Positions 54,422 through 62,581 of a stretch of 64,000 nt of DNA are shown here, piece after piece. The stretch is from assembly GCA_945952315.1 (NCBI GenBank), contig CAMFIE010000017.1, positions 1 through 64,000 of the forward strand. Direction: 5' to 3'. A program made the translations under genes and the position numbers. The DNA comes from an uncultured Rhizobium sp. (GTDB lineage: Bacteria; Pseudomonadota; Alphaproteobacteria; Rhizobiales; Rhizobiaceae). Within the stretch, counting starts at the first letter, position 1; every line of letters begins with the position of its first letter. The notes beneath the pieces are model-generated. The model was not told where the DNA came from, ran no database searches, and worked only from the letters and a program-made list of their open reading frames with translations.

Positions 54422-57400
54422 ATGCATCTGCTGCTTGCCCAGAAGGGAACGATTTCCGACGGTGACGAGGCCATCGATCTTGGCCAGTCGCCGGGCGATA
54501 TCCTGTTTCTTTCGGCAGCCGATACGGAACTGGCCGCAGTCGCGACCGCGCAGCGGCAGTTGCAGACCGGCTACAGCCTGCGCGTCGCCAGCCTGATTTC
54601 GCTGAAGCATCCGATGTCGGTCGATACCTATGTGGAACGGACCGCACGCCATGCGAAGATCATCATCGTGCGGCCGCTGGGTGGGGCGAGCTATTTCCAG
54701 TATGCGTTGGAGGCGCTGCATGCGGCGGCGAACCGGCATGGCGCGAAGATCGCCGTTATTCCAGGAGATTCAAAACCTGATCCGGGCCTCGTGCCCTATT
54801 CGAATATCGGCGTCGATGATCTGAATGCGCTCTGGACCTACCTGATCGAGGGCGGCGACGACAACACGCGGTCCTTCCTCACCTATGCCGCCGCGATGCT
54901 CTCCGGTGCGGAAAAGCCCGGGCCTGCCGTACCGCTTGCGAAGGCTGGCATCTGGTGGCCGGGTGAAGGCGTGATCAAGCCCTCACGCTGGCTGGAAAAG
55001 GTCGGCCCCAGTCAGGAAGCGAAGGGCACGGTCGCGATTTCCTTCTACCGTGCGCTGGTGCAGAGCGGCGAAACAAAGCCGGTCGAGGCAATGATCGAGG
55101 CGCTGGCGGCGGAAGGGCTGCGCGCGCTTCCGGTCTTTGCCTATTCGCTCAAGGATTCCGATTGCATCGGCACGCTCACCAGCATCTTCCGCAAGGGCCA
55201 GCCGGAAGTGGTGATCAATGCCACCGCCTTTGCCGTGTCCGCCCCCGGCGCGAACCGCAAGCCGACCGTGCTGGAATCGCAGGGCTCGGTGGTGCTGCAG
55301 GCGATCTTTTCCGCCTCGTCGAAAGAGGCGTGGGAGAGTTCCGCGCAAGGGCTTTCCGCCCGCGATCTCGGCATGAATGTATCGCTGCCGGAAGTGGATG
55401 GCCGCGTGCTTTCCCGCGCCGTCTCCTTCAAGGCCGCCAAGCGTTACGATGATCTGGTCGAGGCCAATATCGTGTCTTCCGAGCCGCATGCAGGCCGCAT
55501 GGCCTATGTGGCAAGGCTTGCCGCCAACTGGGCGCGGCTTCGCCGTCTTGCCGCCCGGGAGCGCAAGGTGGCGATCATCATGGCCAATTATCCCAACCGG
55601 GACGGACGGCTTGGCAATGGCGTGGGTCTCGATACGCCTGCTGGCACGGTGGAAGTGCTGAATGCGATGCGCGCCGCCGGTTACGATGTTTCAGGATATC
55701 CGGAGAATGGCGATGCGCTGATCGACTATCTCATGCAGGGGCCGACAAACGGGGTTCCGGCGGGGGCTGTTTTTCAAGCGAATGTGCGAGCCGCCCCCTC
55801 ATCCGGTCCTTCGGACCACCTTCTCCCCGCTGGGGAGAAGAGGGAGCAGGGCGCTGGCGTTTCGGCCTCCTCTCCCCGGCGGGGAGAGGGTCCGGCAGGG
55901 GGTGAGGGGGCCACGCGCACATCCGGTCGGCTCATCCGCGAAACCCTTTCGCTGAGTCACTACAAGGACTTCCTCGCAACTCTTCCGGTTCAGATTCAGG
56001 ATGAAGTCACGGCCCGCTGGGGTGATCCGGAGAAGGACCCTTTCTTCATCGATGGCGTCTTTGCCCTGCCGCTCGCGCGCTTCGGCAAGGTGATGCTCGG
56101 CATCCAGCCCGCGCGCGGTTACAATATCGATCCGAAGGAAACCTATCATTCGCCGGACCTCGTGCCGCCCCATGGCTATCTGGCCTTCTATGCTTTCTTG
56201 CGGCGCGAATTCGGTGCCGATGCCATCATCCACATGGGCAAGCATGGCAATATGGAATGGCTGCCGGGCAAGTCGCTGGCGCTGTCGGAGACCTGCTATC
56301 CGGAAGCCGTCTTCGGCCCGACGCCGCATCTCTATCCCTTCATCGTCAATGATCCGGGCGAGGGCACACAGGCCAAGCGCCGCGCTGCCGCCGTCATCAT
56401 CGGCCATCTCACTCCGCCGCTGACGCGGGCGGAAAGCTATGGCCCGCTGAAGGATCTCGAAGCGCTGGTGGATGAGTATTACGAAGCTTCCGGCGGTGAT
56501 CCGCGCCGCATTCGCCTGCTGCGCAAGCAGATCCTTGACCTCGTCAATGATATCGGCCTCGACAAGGATGCCGGCATCGAAAAGGGCGAGGCGGAGGACA
56601 GCGCGCTGATGAAGCTCGACGCCTATCTCTGCGACCTCAAGGAAATGCAGATCCGCGATGGCCTCCACATTTTCGGCGTCTCGCCGTCGGGCCGCATGCT
56701 GACCGATCTCGTGGTCGCGCTCGCCCGCGTGCCGCGTGGTCTGGGCGAGGGCCGGGATCAAAGCCTGCATCGGGCGATTGCGGCTGATCTTTTGCTTGAC
56801 GCCCCCTCATCCGACCCTTCGGGCCACCTTCTCCCCGCTGGGGAGAAGAGGGAGCCAGCAGCTTTCCTCTCGGCCCCCTCTCCCCTGCGGGGAGAGGGTC
56901 CGGCAGGGGGTGAGGGGACCAAGGATACCATACGTCCCTTCGATCCGCTCGATTGCACCATGTCCGCGCCCTGGAACGGCCCGCGCCCGGACATCCTGCA
57001 GACGCTCACAGATGCGCCCTGGCGCACGGCGGGCGATACGGTGGAGCGGATCGAGCTTCTGGCGGCCTGCCTTGTGGCAGGAGAGTTGCCTATTCCTGCC
57101 AATTGGCAGGAGACGGCACTGGTCATGGAGGAAATCCGCGAACGGTTGATGCCGTCGGTTCTGGCCTCCGGGCAGGCGGAAATCGAGGGTCTTCTTTCCG
57201 GGCTCGACGGGCGTTTCGTACCGCCGGGCTCTTCCGGAGCGCCGACCCGAGGTCGCCCGGATGTGCTGCCGACCGGCCGAAATTTCTACTCCGTCGACAG
57301 TCGCGCGGTGCCGACGCCCGCCGCCTATGAACTTGGACGCAAGAGCGCTGAACTGCTGATCACCCGCTATGTGCAGGATCATGGCGAATGGCCGGTGAGC

Positions 57401-58474
57401 TTTGGCCTGACGGCCTGGGGCACCTCCAACATGCGCACGGGCGGCGATGACATCGCGCAGGCGCTGGCGCTAATCGGCGTCAAGCCGGTCTGGGACATGA
57501 CCTCGCGCCGCGTCACCGGCTATGAGATCATTCCGCCAGCGATGCTCAGGCGTCCGCGCGTGGATGTGACCTTGCGCATTTCCGGCTTCTTCCGCGATGC
57601 ATTCCCGGAACAGATCGCCCTGTTTGACAAGGCGATCCGCGCTGTCGGCACTCTTGAAGAAGACGAGGCCGACAATCCGATTGCGGCGCGCATGCGCAAG
57701 GAAGCGGCCCGGCTTGCCGCCGAAGGACTGGATTTCAAAAGCGCCACCCGCCGCGCGGGCTATCGCGTCTTCGGCTCGAAGCCCGGTGCCTATGGTGCGG
57801 GTCTTCAGGCGCTGATCGATGAAAAGGGCTGGGAAAGCCGCGCCGATCTCGCGGAAGCCTATCTGCTCTGGGGCTCCTATGCCTATGGGGCAGACGAGGA
57901 AGGGCAGGCAGAACGCGGCCTGTTCGAGGAGCGGCTGAAATCCCTGCAGGCGGTGATCCAGAACCAGGACAACCGCGAGCACGATATTCTCGACAGCGAC
58001 GAATATTACCAGTTTCAGGGTGGTCTTTCGGCTGCGGTGGAGCAGGTGGCGGGTGCCCGTCCGACCCTTTATCACACCGACCATTCCCGCCCCGAAAAGC
58101 CGGTGATCCGCACACTCGAGGAAGAGATCGGTCGCGTCGTGCGCGGCCGGGCCGCCAATCCAAAATGGATCGCGGGTGCCATGCGTCACGGCTACAAGGG
58201 GGCGTTTGAAATCGCCGCGACGGTGGATTTCCTGTTCGCCTATGCTGCCACGACCGGTGCGGTGGAGCCGCATCACTTCGAAACGCTTTACCAGGCCTAT
58301 CTGATCGACGAGGCGGTGCGCGACTTCATGGCGGAGAAAAACCCGGAGGCGCTCAAGGAAATGGCCGACAAGTTCATGGAAGCCATGGATCGCGGCTTCT
58401 GGAACCCGCGCTCCAACTCTGCCCGTTTCGAACTGGAAATGCTGAGCGCCCGGGCAAAGCCTGCCGCGGAATGA
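54422..58474 (+). CDS. cobN: Aerobic cobaltochelatase subunit CobN with two inserted repeats
   Basis: The 1350-residue subunit, about 80-90 residues longer than usual, inserts cobalt into hydrogenobyrinic acid a,c-diamide with CobS and CobT (not in this window). Conserved blocks include IMANYPNRDGRLGNGVGLDT, IIHMGKHGNMEWLPGK and GLTAWGTSNMRTGGDDIAQA. Two low-complexity stretches, at residues about 458-497 and 794-833, are encoded by the same palindromic repeat seen at 32287. They read PSSGPSDHLLPAGEKRE... and PSSDPSGHLLPAGEKRE..., and keep the frame. The operon continues to cobO. Confidence 0.93.
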   Translation: MHLLLAQKGTISDGDEAIDLGQSPGDILFLSAADTELAAVATAQRQLQTGYSLRVASLISLKHPMSVDTYVERTARHAKIIIVRPLGGASYFQYALEALHAAANRHGAKIAVIPGDSKPDPGLVPYSNIGVDDLNALWTYLIEGGDDNTRSFLTYAAAMLSGAEKPGPAVPLAKAGIWWPGEGVIKPSRWLEKVGPSQEAKGTVAISFYRALVQSGETKPVEAMIEALAAEGLRALPVFAYSLKDSDCIGTLTSIFRKGQPEVVINATAFAVSAPGANRKPTVLESQGSVVLQAIFSASSKEAWESSAQGLSARDLGMNVSLPEVDGRVLSRAVSFKAAKRYDDLVEANIVSSEPHAGRMAYVARLAANWARLRRLAARERKVAIIMANYPNRDGRLGNGVGLDTPAGTVEVLNAMRAAGYDVSGYPENGDALIDYLMQGPTNGVPAGAVFQANVRAAPSSGPSDHLLPAGEKREQGAGVSASSPRRGEGPAGGEGATRTSGRLIRETLSLSHYKDFLATLPVQIQDEVTARWGDPEKDPFFIDGVFALPLARFGKVMLGIQPARGYNIDPKETYHSPDLVPPHGYLAFYAFLRREFGADAIIHMGKHGNMEWLPGKSLALSETCYPEAVFGPTPHLYPFIVNDPGEGTQAKRRAAAVIIGHLTPPLTRAESYGPLKDLEALVDEYYEASGGDPRRIRLLRKQILDLVNDIGLDKDAGIEKGEAEDSALMKLDAYLCDLKEMQIRDGLHIFGVSPSGRMLTDLVVALARVPRGLGEGRDQSLHRAIAADLLLDAPSSDPSGHLLPAGEKREPAAFLSAPSPLRGEGPAGGEGTKDTIRPFDPLDCTMSAPWNGPRPDILQTLTDAPWRTAGDTVERIELLAACLVAGELPIPANWQETALVMEEIRERLMPSVLASGQAEIEGLLSGLDGRFVPPGSSGAPTRGRPDVLPTGRNFYSVDSRAVPTPAAYELGRKSAELLITRYVQDHGEWPVSFGLTAWGTSNMRTGGDDIAQALALIGVKPVWDMTSRRVTGYEIIPPAMLRRPRVDVTLRISGFFRDAFPEQIALFDKAIRAVGTLEEDEADNPIAARMRKEAARLAAEGLDFKSATRRAGYRVFGSKPGAYGAGLQALIDEKGWESRADLAEAYLLWGSYAYGADEEGQAERGLFEERLKSLQAVIQNQDNREHDILDSDEYYQFQGGLSAAVEQVAGARPTLYHTDHSRPEKPVIRTLEEEIGRVVRGRAANPKWIAGAMRHGYKGAFEIAATVDFLFAYAATTGAVEPHHFETLYQAYLIDEAVRDFMAEKNPEALKEMADKFMEAMDRGFWNPRSNSARFELEMLSARAKPAAE
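55793..55911 (+). repeat. Mosaic palindromic repeat inside cobN, first copy
   Basis: The element runs from GCCCCCTCA to TGAGGGGGC with inner hairpins CTTCTCCCCgctGGGGAGAAG and CTCTCCCCGGCGGGGAGAG. It is coding and in frame. It shares its core with the intergenic element at 32287. Confidence 0.9.
56801..56919 (+). repeat. Mosaic palindromic repeat inside cobN, second copy
   Basis: The 119-base element again runs from GCCCCCTCA to TGAGGGGAC with CTTCTCCCCgctGGGGAGAAG. It is inserted in the same reading frame as the first copy, so both give a HLLPAGEKRE peptide core. Confidence 0.9.
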
Positions 58475-58525
58475 CATTCAAAGACATGCCCAAATGGCCC
58501 GCATCCTGCGGCCGAGGAGACTGAA

Positions 58526-59167
58526 ATGACCGATGAAATGGAAGACACATCCGGCATGACCGAAGCGGAACTGGCCCGTCACGCCGAGAAGATGGCCAAG
58601 AAGAAGGCCGCCCGCGAGAAGATCATGTCGACCAAGACCGGCGAAAAAGGTCTGATCATCGTGCATACCGGCAAGGGCAAGGGCAAATCCTCCGCCGCCT
58701 TCGGGATGATTTTCCGTCATATCGCCGCGAAAAAGAAATCCGCTGTGGTGCAGTTCATCAAGGGCGCATGGGCCACCGGCGAGCGCGACCTGATCAACGA
58801 ACATTTTGCCGATCTCTGCGAATTCTACACCATGGGCGAGGGCTTTACCTGGGAAACGCAGGACCGCGCCCGCGATGTGGCAACGGCCGAGGCCGCGTGG
58901 GAGAAGGCCAAGGAACTGATCCGCAACCCGGAAAACTCCATGGTGTTGCTCGATGAGATCAATATCGCGCTACGCTATGACTATCTGGATGTGAACGAGG
59001 TTGTCCGTTTCCTTCAAGAAGAAAAGCCGTTCATGACCCATGTGGTACTGACCGGCCGCAACGCGAAAGATGAATTGATCGAAATCGCTGATCTCGTGAC
59101 CGAAATGGAACTGGTCAAGCACCCCTTCCGCTCCGGCATCAAGGGCCAACTGGGCGTGGAGTTCTGA
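58526..59167 (+). CDS. cobO: Cob(I)yrinic acid a,c-diamide adenosyltransferase CobO
   Basis: The 213-residue protein has a P-loop HTGKGKGKSSAAFG (about 47-60) and KKKSAVVQFIKGAWATGERD, VLLDEINIALRYDYLDVNE and HVVLTGRNAKDELIEIADLV. It adds the adenosyl group to the cobalt of the corrin ring. The ATG at 58526 follows GGAGACTGAA. It lies 51 bases after cobN and ends three bases before the convergent parE-like gene. Confidence 0.94.
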   Translation: MTDEMEDTSGMTEAELARHAEKMAKKKAAREKIMSTKTGEKGLIIVHTGKGKGKSSAAFGMIFRHIAAKKKSAVVQFIKGAWATGERDLINEHFADLCEFYTMGEGFTWETQDRARDVATAEAAWEKAKELIRNPENSMVLLDEINIALRYDYLDVNEVVRFLQEEKPFMTHVVLTGRNAKDELIEIADLVTEMELVKHPFRSGIKGQLGVEF

Positions 59168-59170
59168 AGG

Positions 59171-59470
59171 TCAGAGAAGCTCCCTGACGTCGCGGCGACC
59201 GTCGAGCACGCGCAGGATATTGATGCAGGTGGTCTGAATTGAGGGTATGGCTTCAAGTCGGTAGAAGATCAGAAAAGGCGACACGATAACGCTTCGAACG
59301 TCATCCAGAATATCTGCCCTTGAGACACCGATTTCAGGATGCCTCGCGATAAGCAGGGCCTTTTGCTCAATCGCGTGTATAAGCCTTTCTGCAGCAGCCG
59401 CATTTCTCGCGGCATACCAGGCGTATATATCCTCCAAATCCTTGCGTGCCTTGGGAGACCAGAGCAGCAT
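59171..59470 (-). CDS. ParE/RelE-type toxin
   Basis: The 99-residue protein is all alpha-beta with the ParE pattern: MLLWSPKARKDLEDIYAWYA, AERLIHAIEQKALLIARHPE, IGVSRADILDDVRSVIVSPF and FLIFYRLE. It is encoded two bases after the antitoxin gene. ParE toxins poison DNA gyrase. Whether it is active here is unknown. Confidence 0.85.
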   Translation of the reverse strand: MLLWSPKARKDLEDIYAWYAARNAAAAERLIHAIEQKALLIARHPEIGVSRADILDDVRSVIVSPFLIFYRLEAIPSIQTTCINILRVLDGRRDVRELL

Positions 59471-59472
59471 CG

Positions 59473-59649
59473 TTACTGGCCGCTTGTCCCTTTGGCATGG
59501 CGTGCGCGTGCCTCGCGGATAAACTCAACAAAATCAAGCTCCTGCGGCGGTCCGCTGTCAACCCCTTGCTGAACGAGCTTCCGCAATAGCTCTGTGTCTT
59601 GCAGCAAGGCTTTAAATGCCTCATCCGTCTTTTCTATCGGCTCGGCCAT
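59473..59649 (-). CDS. ParD-like antitoxin
   Basis: The 58-residue protein, MAEPIEKTDEAFKALLQDTE then LLRKLVQQGVDSG and DFVEFIREARARHAKGT, has the short helical ParD-like form. The ATG at 59649 is preceded by GGAGCGGATA. It pairs with the toxin encoded immediately after it. The longer frame to 59706 starts inside the region upstream. Confidence 0.75.
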   Translation of the reverse strand: MAEPIEKTDEAFKALLQDTELLRKLVQQGVDSGPPQELDFVEFIREARARHAKGTSGQ

Positions 59650-59712
59650 TATCCGCTCCCTTATCACGAACAGGCGTATCATATTCGAAATTCTACATAA
59701 AAGCAATTGCCC

Positions 59713-60498
59713 TTACACGCCAAGCCACACGCGCACGGGATTTGCGGGGTCCAGCATCAGGCGAAGGGCCAGTCCGAAGCAGGTGATCAGGAGCAGTGGC
59801 TTGATCAGTTTGGCGCCGGTGCGCATGGCGAGCCGCGAGCCTGCCTGTGCACCGATGAACTGCCCGAGCCCCATCAACAGTCCGGCTTTCCAGAGGATCA
59901 CGCCGTTCAGCATGAAGATCAGAAAGGCGCCGACATTCGAGCCGAAATTCAGCATTTTCGTATGCGCTGTCGCTTTCAGCATGCCGTAGCCTGCAAGCGC
60001 CACGAAGGCGAGCATGAAGAAGGAGCCGGTGCCGGGGCCGAAGACGCCATCGTAAAAGGCGACCAGAGGCACCGCCGTCAGCCCGAACAGAAAGGGCGTG
60101 ATGCGGGCATGGCGATCATCATCCGAAAGCTTCGGCTTGAAGCCGAAATAGAGGCCGATAACGATCAGCAGGAACGGCATCACCGCCTTCAGAAAATCGC
60201 CGGGCATCACGGTTGCCAGCATCGCACCCAGCGCGCCGCCAAGCACTGCCATCAGAAACATCGGCCACTGGTCCTCTACCTTCACATGGCCTTTGCGCGC
60301 ATAGGCAATCGTGGCCGAGGAAGAGCCGAACAAAGATTGGAGCTTGTTCGTACCCAGCGTCTGCAGCGGCGGGACGCCCGCGATCAGCATGGCAGGAACC
60401 GTAATCAATCCACCGCCGCCTGCGATGGAATCGATAAATCCGGCGACGAATGCTGCGACGAACAGAAAGGCAAGTATATGCGGGGCAAGATCGGTCAA
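59713..60498 (-). CDS. TSUP-family (TauE/SafE) membrane permease
   Basis: The 261-residue protein has seven or eight hydrophobic segments and a signature near the start, FVAGFIDSIAGGGGLITVPA, repeated in the second half as GVFGPGTGSFFML. These are the paired TSUP motifs. Substrates are usually sulfur compounds or organic anions. There is no good ATG at the start; I propose the TTG at 60498 because the first helix begins there. The frame is open to 60600 but the added residues are not hydrophobic. Confidence 0.75.
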   Translation of the reverse strand: MTDLAPHILAFLFVAAFVAGFIDSIAGGGGLITVPAMLIAGVPPLQTLGTNKLQSLFGSSSATIAYARKGHVKVEDQWPMFLMAVLGGALGAMLATVMPGDFLKAVMPFLLIVIGLYFGFKPKLSDDDRHARITPFLFGLTAVPLVAFYDGVFGPGTGSFFMLAFVALAGYGMLKATAHTKMLNFGSNVGAFLIFMLNGVILWKAGLLMGLGQFIGAQAGSRLAMRTGAKLIKPLLLITCFGLALRLMLDPANPVRVWLGV

Positions 60499-60648
60499 GC
60501 GGGACTCGCAATGCGGACAATCGGAACGGAGGCGATGACCATGGCGACTTGCGCGCCTTTCTGCAATCGTTCCCCCGCAATTATCCTGTTCCCGCTTCAA
60601 GTCAGTCCGGGCGATTGCTAGTATGGGAGAATGCGGAGGTCACGACGA

Positions 60649-61032
60649 ATGGTAAAAAGGGTGCTTGGCCTTGGCTGCCGCAAGGGCGCGTCACCGGAGG
60701 CCATGCGACAACTGGTAGAAACGATCCTCGGCGGTGACAAGGCCATATCGTTGATCGCGACCATCGACGGCAAGGAACAGGAACCGGCGATTGCAACGCT
60801 CGCGGCGGCTCTTTCTATTCCCGTGATCACCTTCAATGCCGCGCGCCTCGAACAGGAGACGCCGCGCCTTGCCAATCCATCGGAGGTGGTGTTTCGCGAA
60901 ACCGGCTGCCACGGCGTGGCAGAATCGTCCGCTCTTGCCGCTGCGGGCGAGGGGGCCAGGCTGATACTTGAAAAACAGGTTTTCGAAGGTTGTACGGCAG
61001 CGCTTGCCGCTGCTGATGATGAGGCACATTGA
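60649..61032 (+). CDS. cobE: CobE/CbiG-like cobalamin biosynthesis protein
   Basis: The 127-residue protein carries the CbiG C-terminal fold: VLGLGCRKGASPEAMRQLVE, IATIDGKEQEPAIATLAAAL and SIPVITFNAARLEQE. The end reads ETGCHGVAESSALAAAGEG. In the aerobic pathway CobE assists C-20 methylation and ring contraction. The ATG at 60649 follows GGAGG at a nine-base distance. It is separated from cobO by the ParDE and TSUP genes. Confidence 0.88.
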   Translation: MVKRVLGLGCRKGASPEAMRQLVETILGGDKAISLIATIDGKEQEPAIATLAAALSIPVITFNAARLEQETPRLANPSEVVFRETGCHGVAESSALAAAGEGARLILEKQVFEGCTAALAAADDEAH

Positions 61033-61094
61033 CAGTAATTCGAGATTGGCTTATATACAGGTGGCGATGTCAAGTTTTGACACTTGAAACTCCT

Positions 61095-61136
61095 GCGGGT
61101 TCCGATGTTGCTAGCTCGGAGCCCGCTTTCGTTTTA
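61095..61136 (+). terminator. Terminator of the cobE transcript
   Basis: GCGGGTTCCGA and TCGGAGCCCGC pair across a 10-base loop and are followed by TTTCGTTTT. Confidence 0.8.
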
Positions 61137-61193
61137 TGGGGATCAGGACCACCAACCCGGTTTGATGGCCCTGACCCTGTCAACGCGAATGGC

Positions 61194-61265
61194 TTACGGT
61201 TTGTAAGCCATCATAATGATCTGAATAATCATCAGCACAATGACAGCGATGTCTGTCTTGGACAC
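61194..61265 (-). CDS. Possible 23-residue hydrophobic peptide
   Basis: A GTG at 61265 opens a 24-codon frame ending in TAA. A strong ribosome site, GGAGAGGAG, lies seven bases before the start. The peptide (after the start, SKTDIAVIVLMIIQIIMMAY then KP) is one hydrophobic helix with a charged N-terminus, like small membrane proteins. The codon context and the ribosome site are the only evidence; it is below the size of standard gene calls. Confidence 0.5.
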   Translation of the reverse strand: MSKTDIAVIVLMIIQIIMMAYKP

Positions 61266-61577
61266 TTTACAACTCCTCTCCGGCATCCGAGGGTGGATTT
61301 CGCTTTCCTGTTGCTAGCAGAAACGCGACCTCTTGCCGGGGCGCCAGAGACGGAGCCCGAGCCATCCGCCTCTGCCTGCGCTGAAGAGGCGACACCGGCG
61401 ATGCCGGATTTATTCATTCACAAAAGCAGGAAATAATAAATTGACATTTCCTAATATTGACTTTTGACGTTTGGAAAATCCCGCTTGCTAATGCCATCCG
61501 GGCCGTTATCTTCCACACCATTCCGGCGGTCGATTTTTGTGTTTTCGCCGGGGAATTGACAACAAGAAGGACAATAA
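61266..61577. other. Promoter region upstream of the nucleoside hydrolase
   Basis: 312 bases without a supported gene. AAATTGACATTTCCTAATATTGACTTTTGACG (61439-61470) is AT-rich and includes TTGACA; it is the likely promoter for the next gene. Longer frames crossing here on both strands look spurious. Confidence 0.45.
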
Positions 61578-62528
61578 ATGGCTCACAAGGTGATTTTTGA
61601 CACCGATCCGGGTGTAGATGATGCAATGGCGCTGCTTTTCCTGCATCGCCACCCGGAGGTGGATCTCCTCGGTATAACCACTGTCTTTGGCAATGCGGCC
61701 ATCGAGATTACCACCCGCAACGCGCTGTTTCTGAAGCGCGAGTGGAATATTCCGGCGCCTGTTGCCAAGGGAGCGAACGAGACCTTTGATCCGGCCCGAC
61801 CGCATGCCGGCTGGCCGACGTTTGTGCATGGGGATGATGGTCTCGGCAATATCGGCGTGCCGGATGATATCGGCATCGATCCCGATCCGCGACCGGCGCA
61901 CCAGTTCATCGTGGATACGGTCCGCGCCAATCCTGGGGAAGTGACCATCGTCGCCGTAGGCCGCATGACCAATCTCGCCAATGCACTCAAGGCGGCACCC
62001 GATATTGCCGGTCTGGTGAAGCAGGTGGTGATCATGGGCGGCGCATTCTATTGCCCGGGCAACATCACGCCTGCGGCGGAAGCCAATATCCATGGCGATC
62101 CGGAAGCGGCTGACTTTATCTTCACGGCCGGATGGCCAATCGTGGTTGCGGGCCTCGATGTGACGACGAAGACCCACATGAAGCGCCATTTTCTGGATGA
62201 CATGGCGGTGCGCGGCGGCAAGGATGTCGAGCTTCTGCAGCGGGTTTCGGATTTCTACATCAAGTTCTACGCCCATGCCGTTGAAGATGGCATGCTGGTG
62301 CATGACAGCTGCGCTTGCGTCTATGTTGTCGCACCGGAGCTCTTCACCCTGCGCAGTGGCCCGATCCGCGTTGTCTGCGGCGGCATTGCCGATGGCCAGA
62401 CGATCCAGAAGCCGGATGACATGCAGTTTGGCGCGAGCCTCTGGGATGGCATGGCACCCAAGCAGGTGATGGTCGATGTCCAGTCCGACAAGGTGCTGGA
62501 CCTCCTGAGCCGCACGATCGCAGGCTGA
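61578..62528 (+). CDS. Inosine-uridine-preferring nucleoside hydrolase
   Basis: The 316-residue enzyme has the metal site DTDPGVDDAMALLFLH (residues 8-23), then KGANETFDPARPHAGWPTFVHGDDGLG and VVIMGGAF, and the late HDSCACV. These four positions are the calcium and catalytic sites of ribohydrolases. It cleaves the base from ribonucleosides. The ATG at 61578 follows AGAAGGACAATAA. No partner transporter is adjacent. Confidence 0.92.
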   Translation: MAHKVIFDTDPGVDDAMALLFLHRHPEVDLLGITTVFGNAAIEITTRNALFLKREWNIPAPVAKGANETFDPARPHAGWPTFVHGDDGLGNIGVPDDIGIDPDPRPAHQFIVDTVRANPGEVTIVAVGRMTNLANALKAAPDIAGLVKQVVIMGGAFYCPGNITPAAEANIHGDPEAADFIFTAGWPIVVAGLDVTTKTHMKRHFLDDMAVRGGKDVELLQRVSDFYIKFYAHAVEDGMLVHDSCACVYVVAPELFTLRSGPIRVVCGGIADGQTIQKPDDMQFGASLWDGMAPKQVMVDVQSDKVLDLLSRTIAG

Positions 62529-62581
62529 AATCCAATAACCGGAACGTTGGCGGCGCGGGAAACTGCGCCGCCAATTTCTGT

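Noticed and set aside
61029..61436. 135-codon frame starting at TTG 61029
   Set aside because: It crosses a terminator (61095-61136), has no family match and no ribosome site; low-complexity tail.
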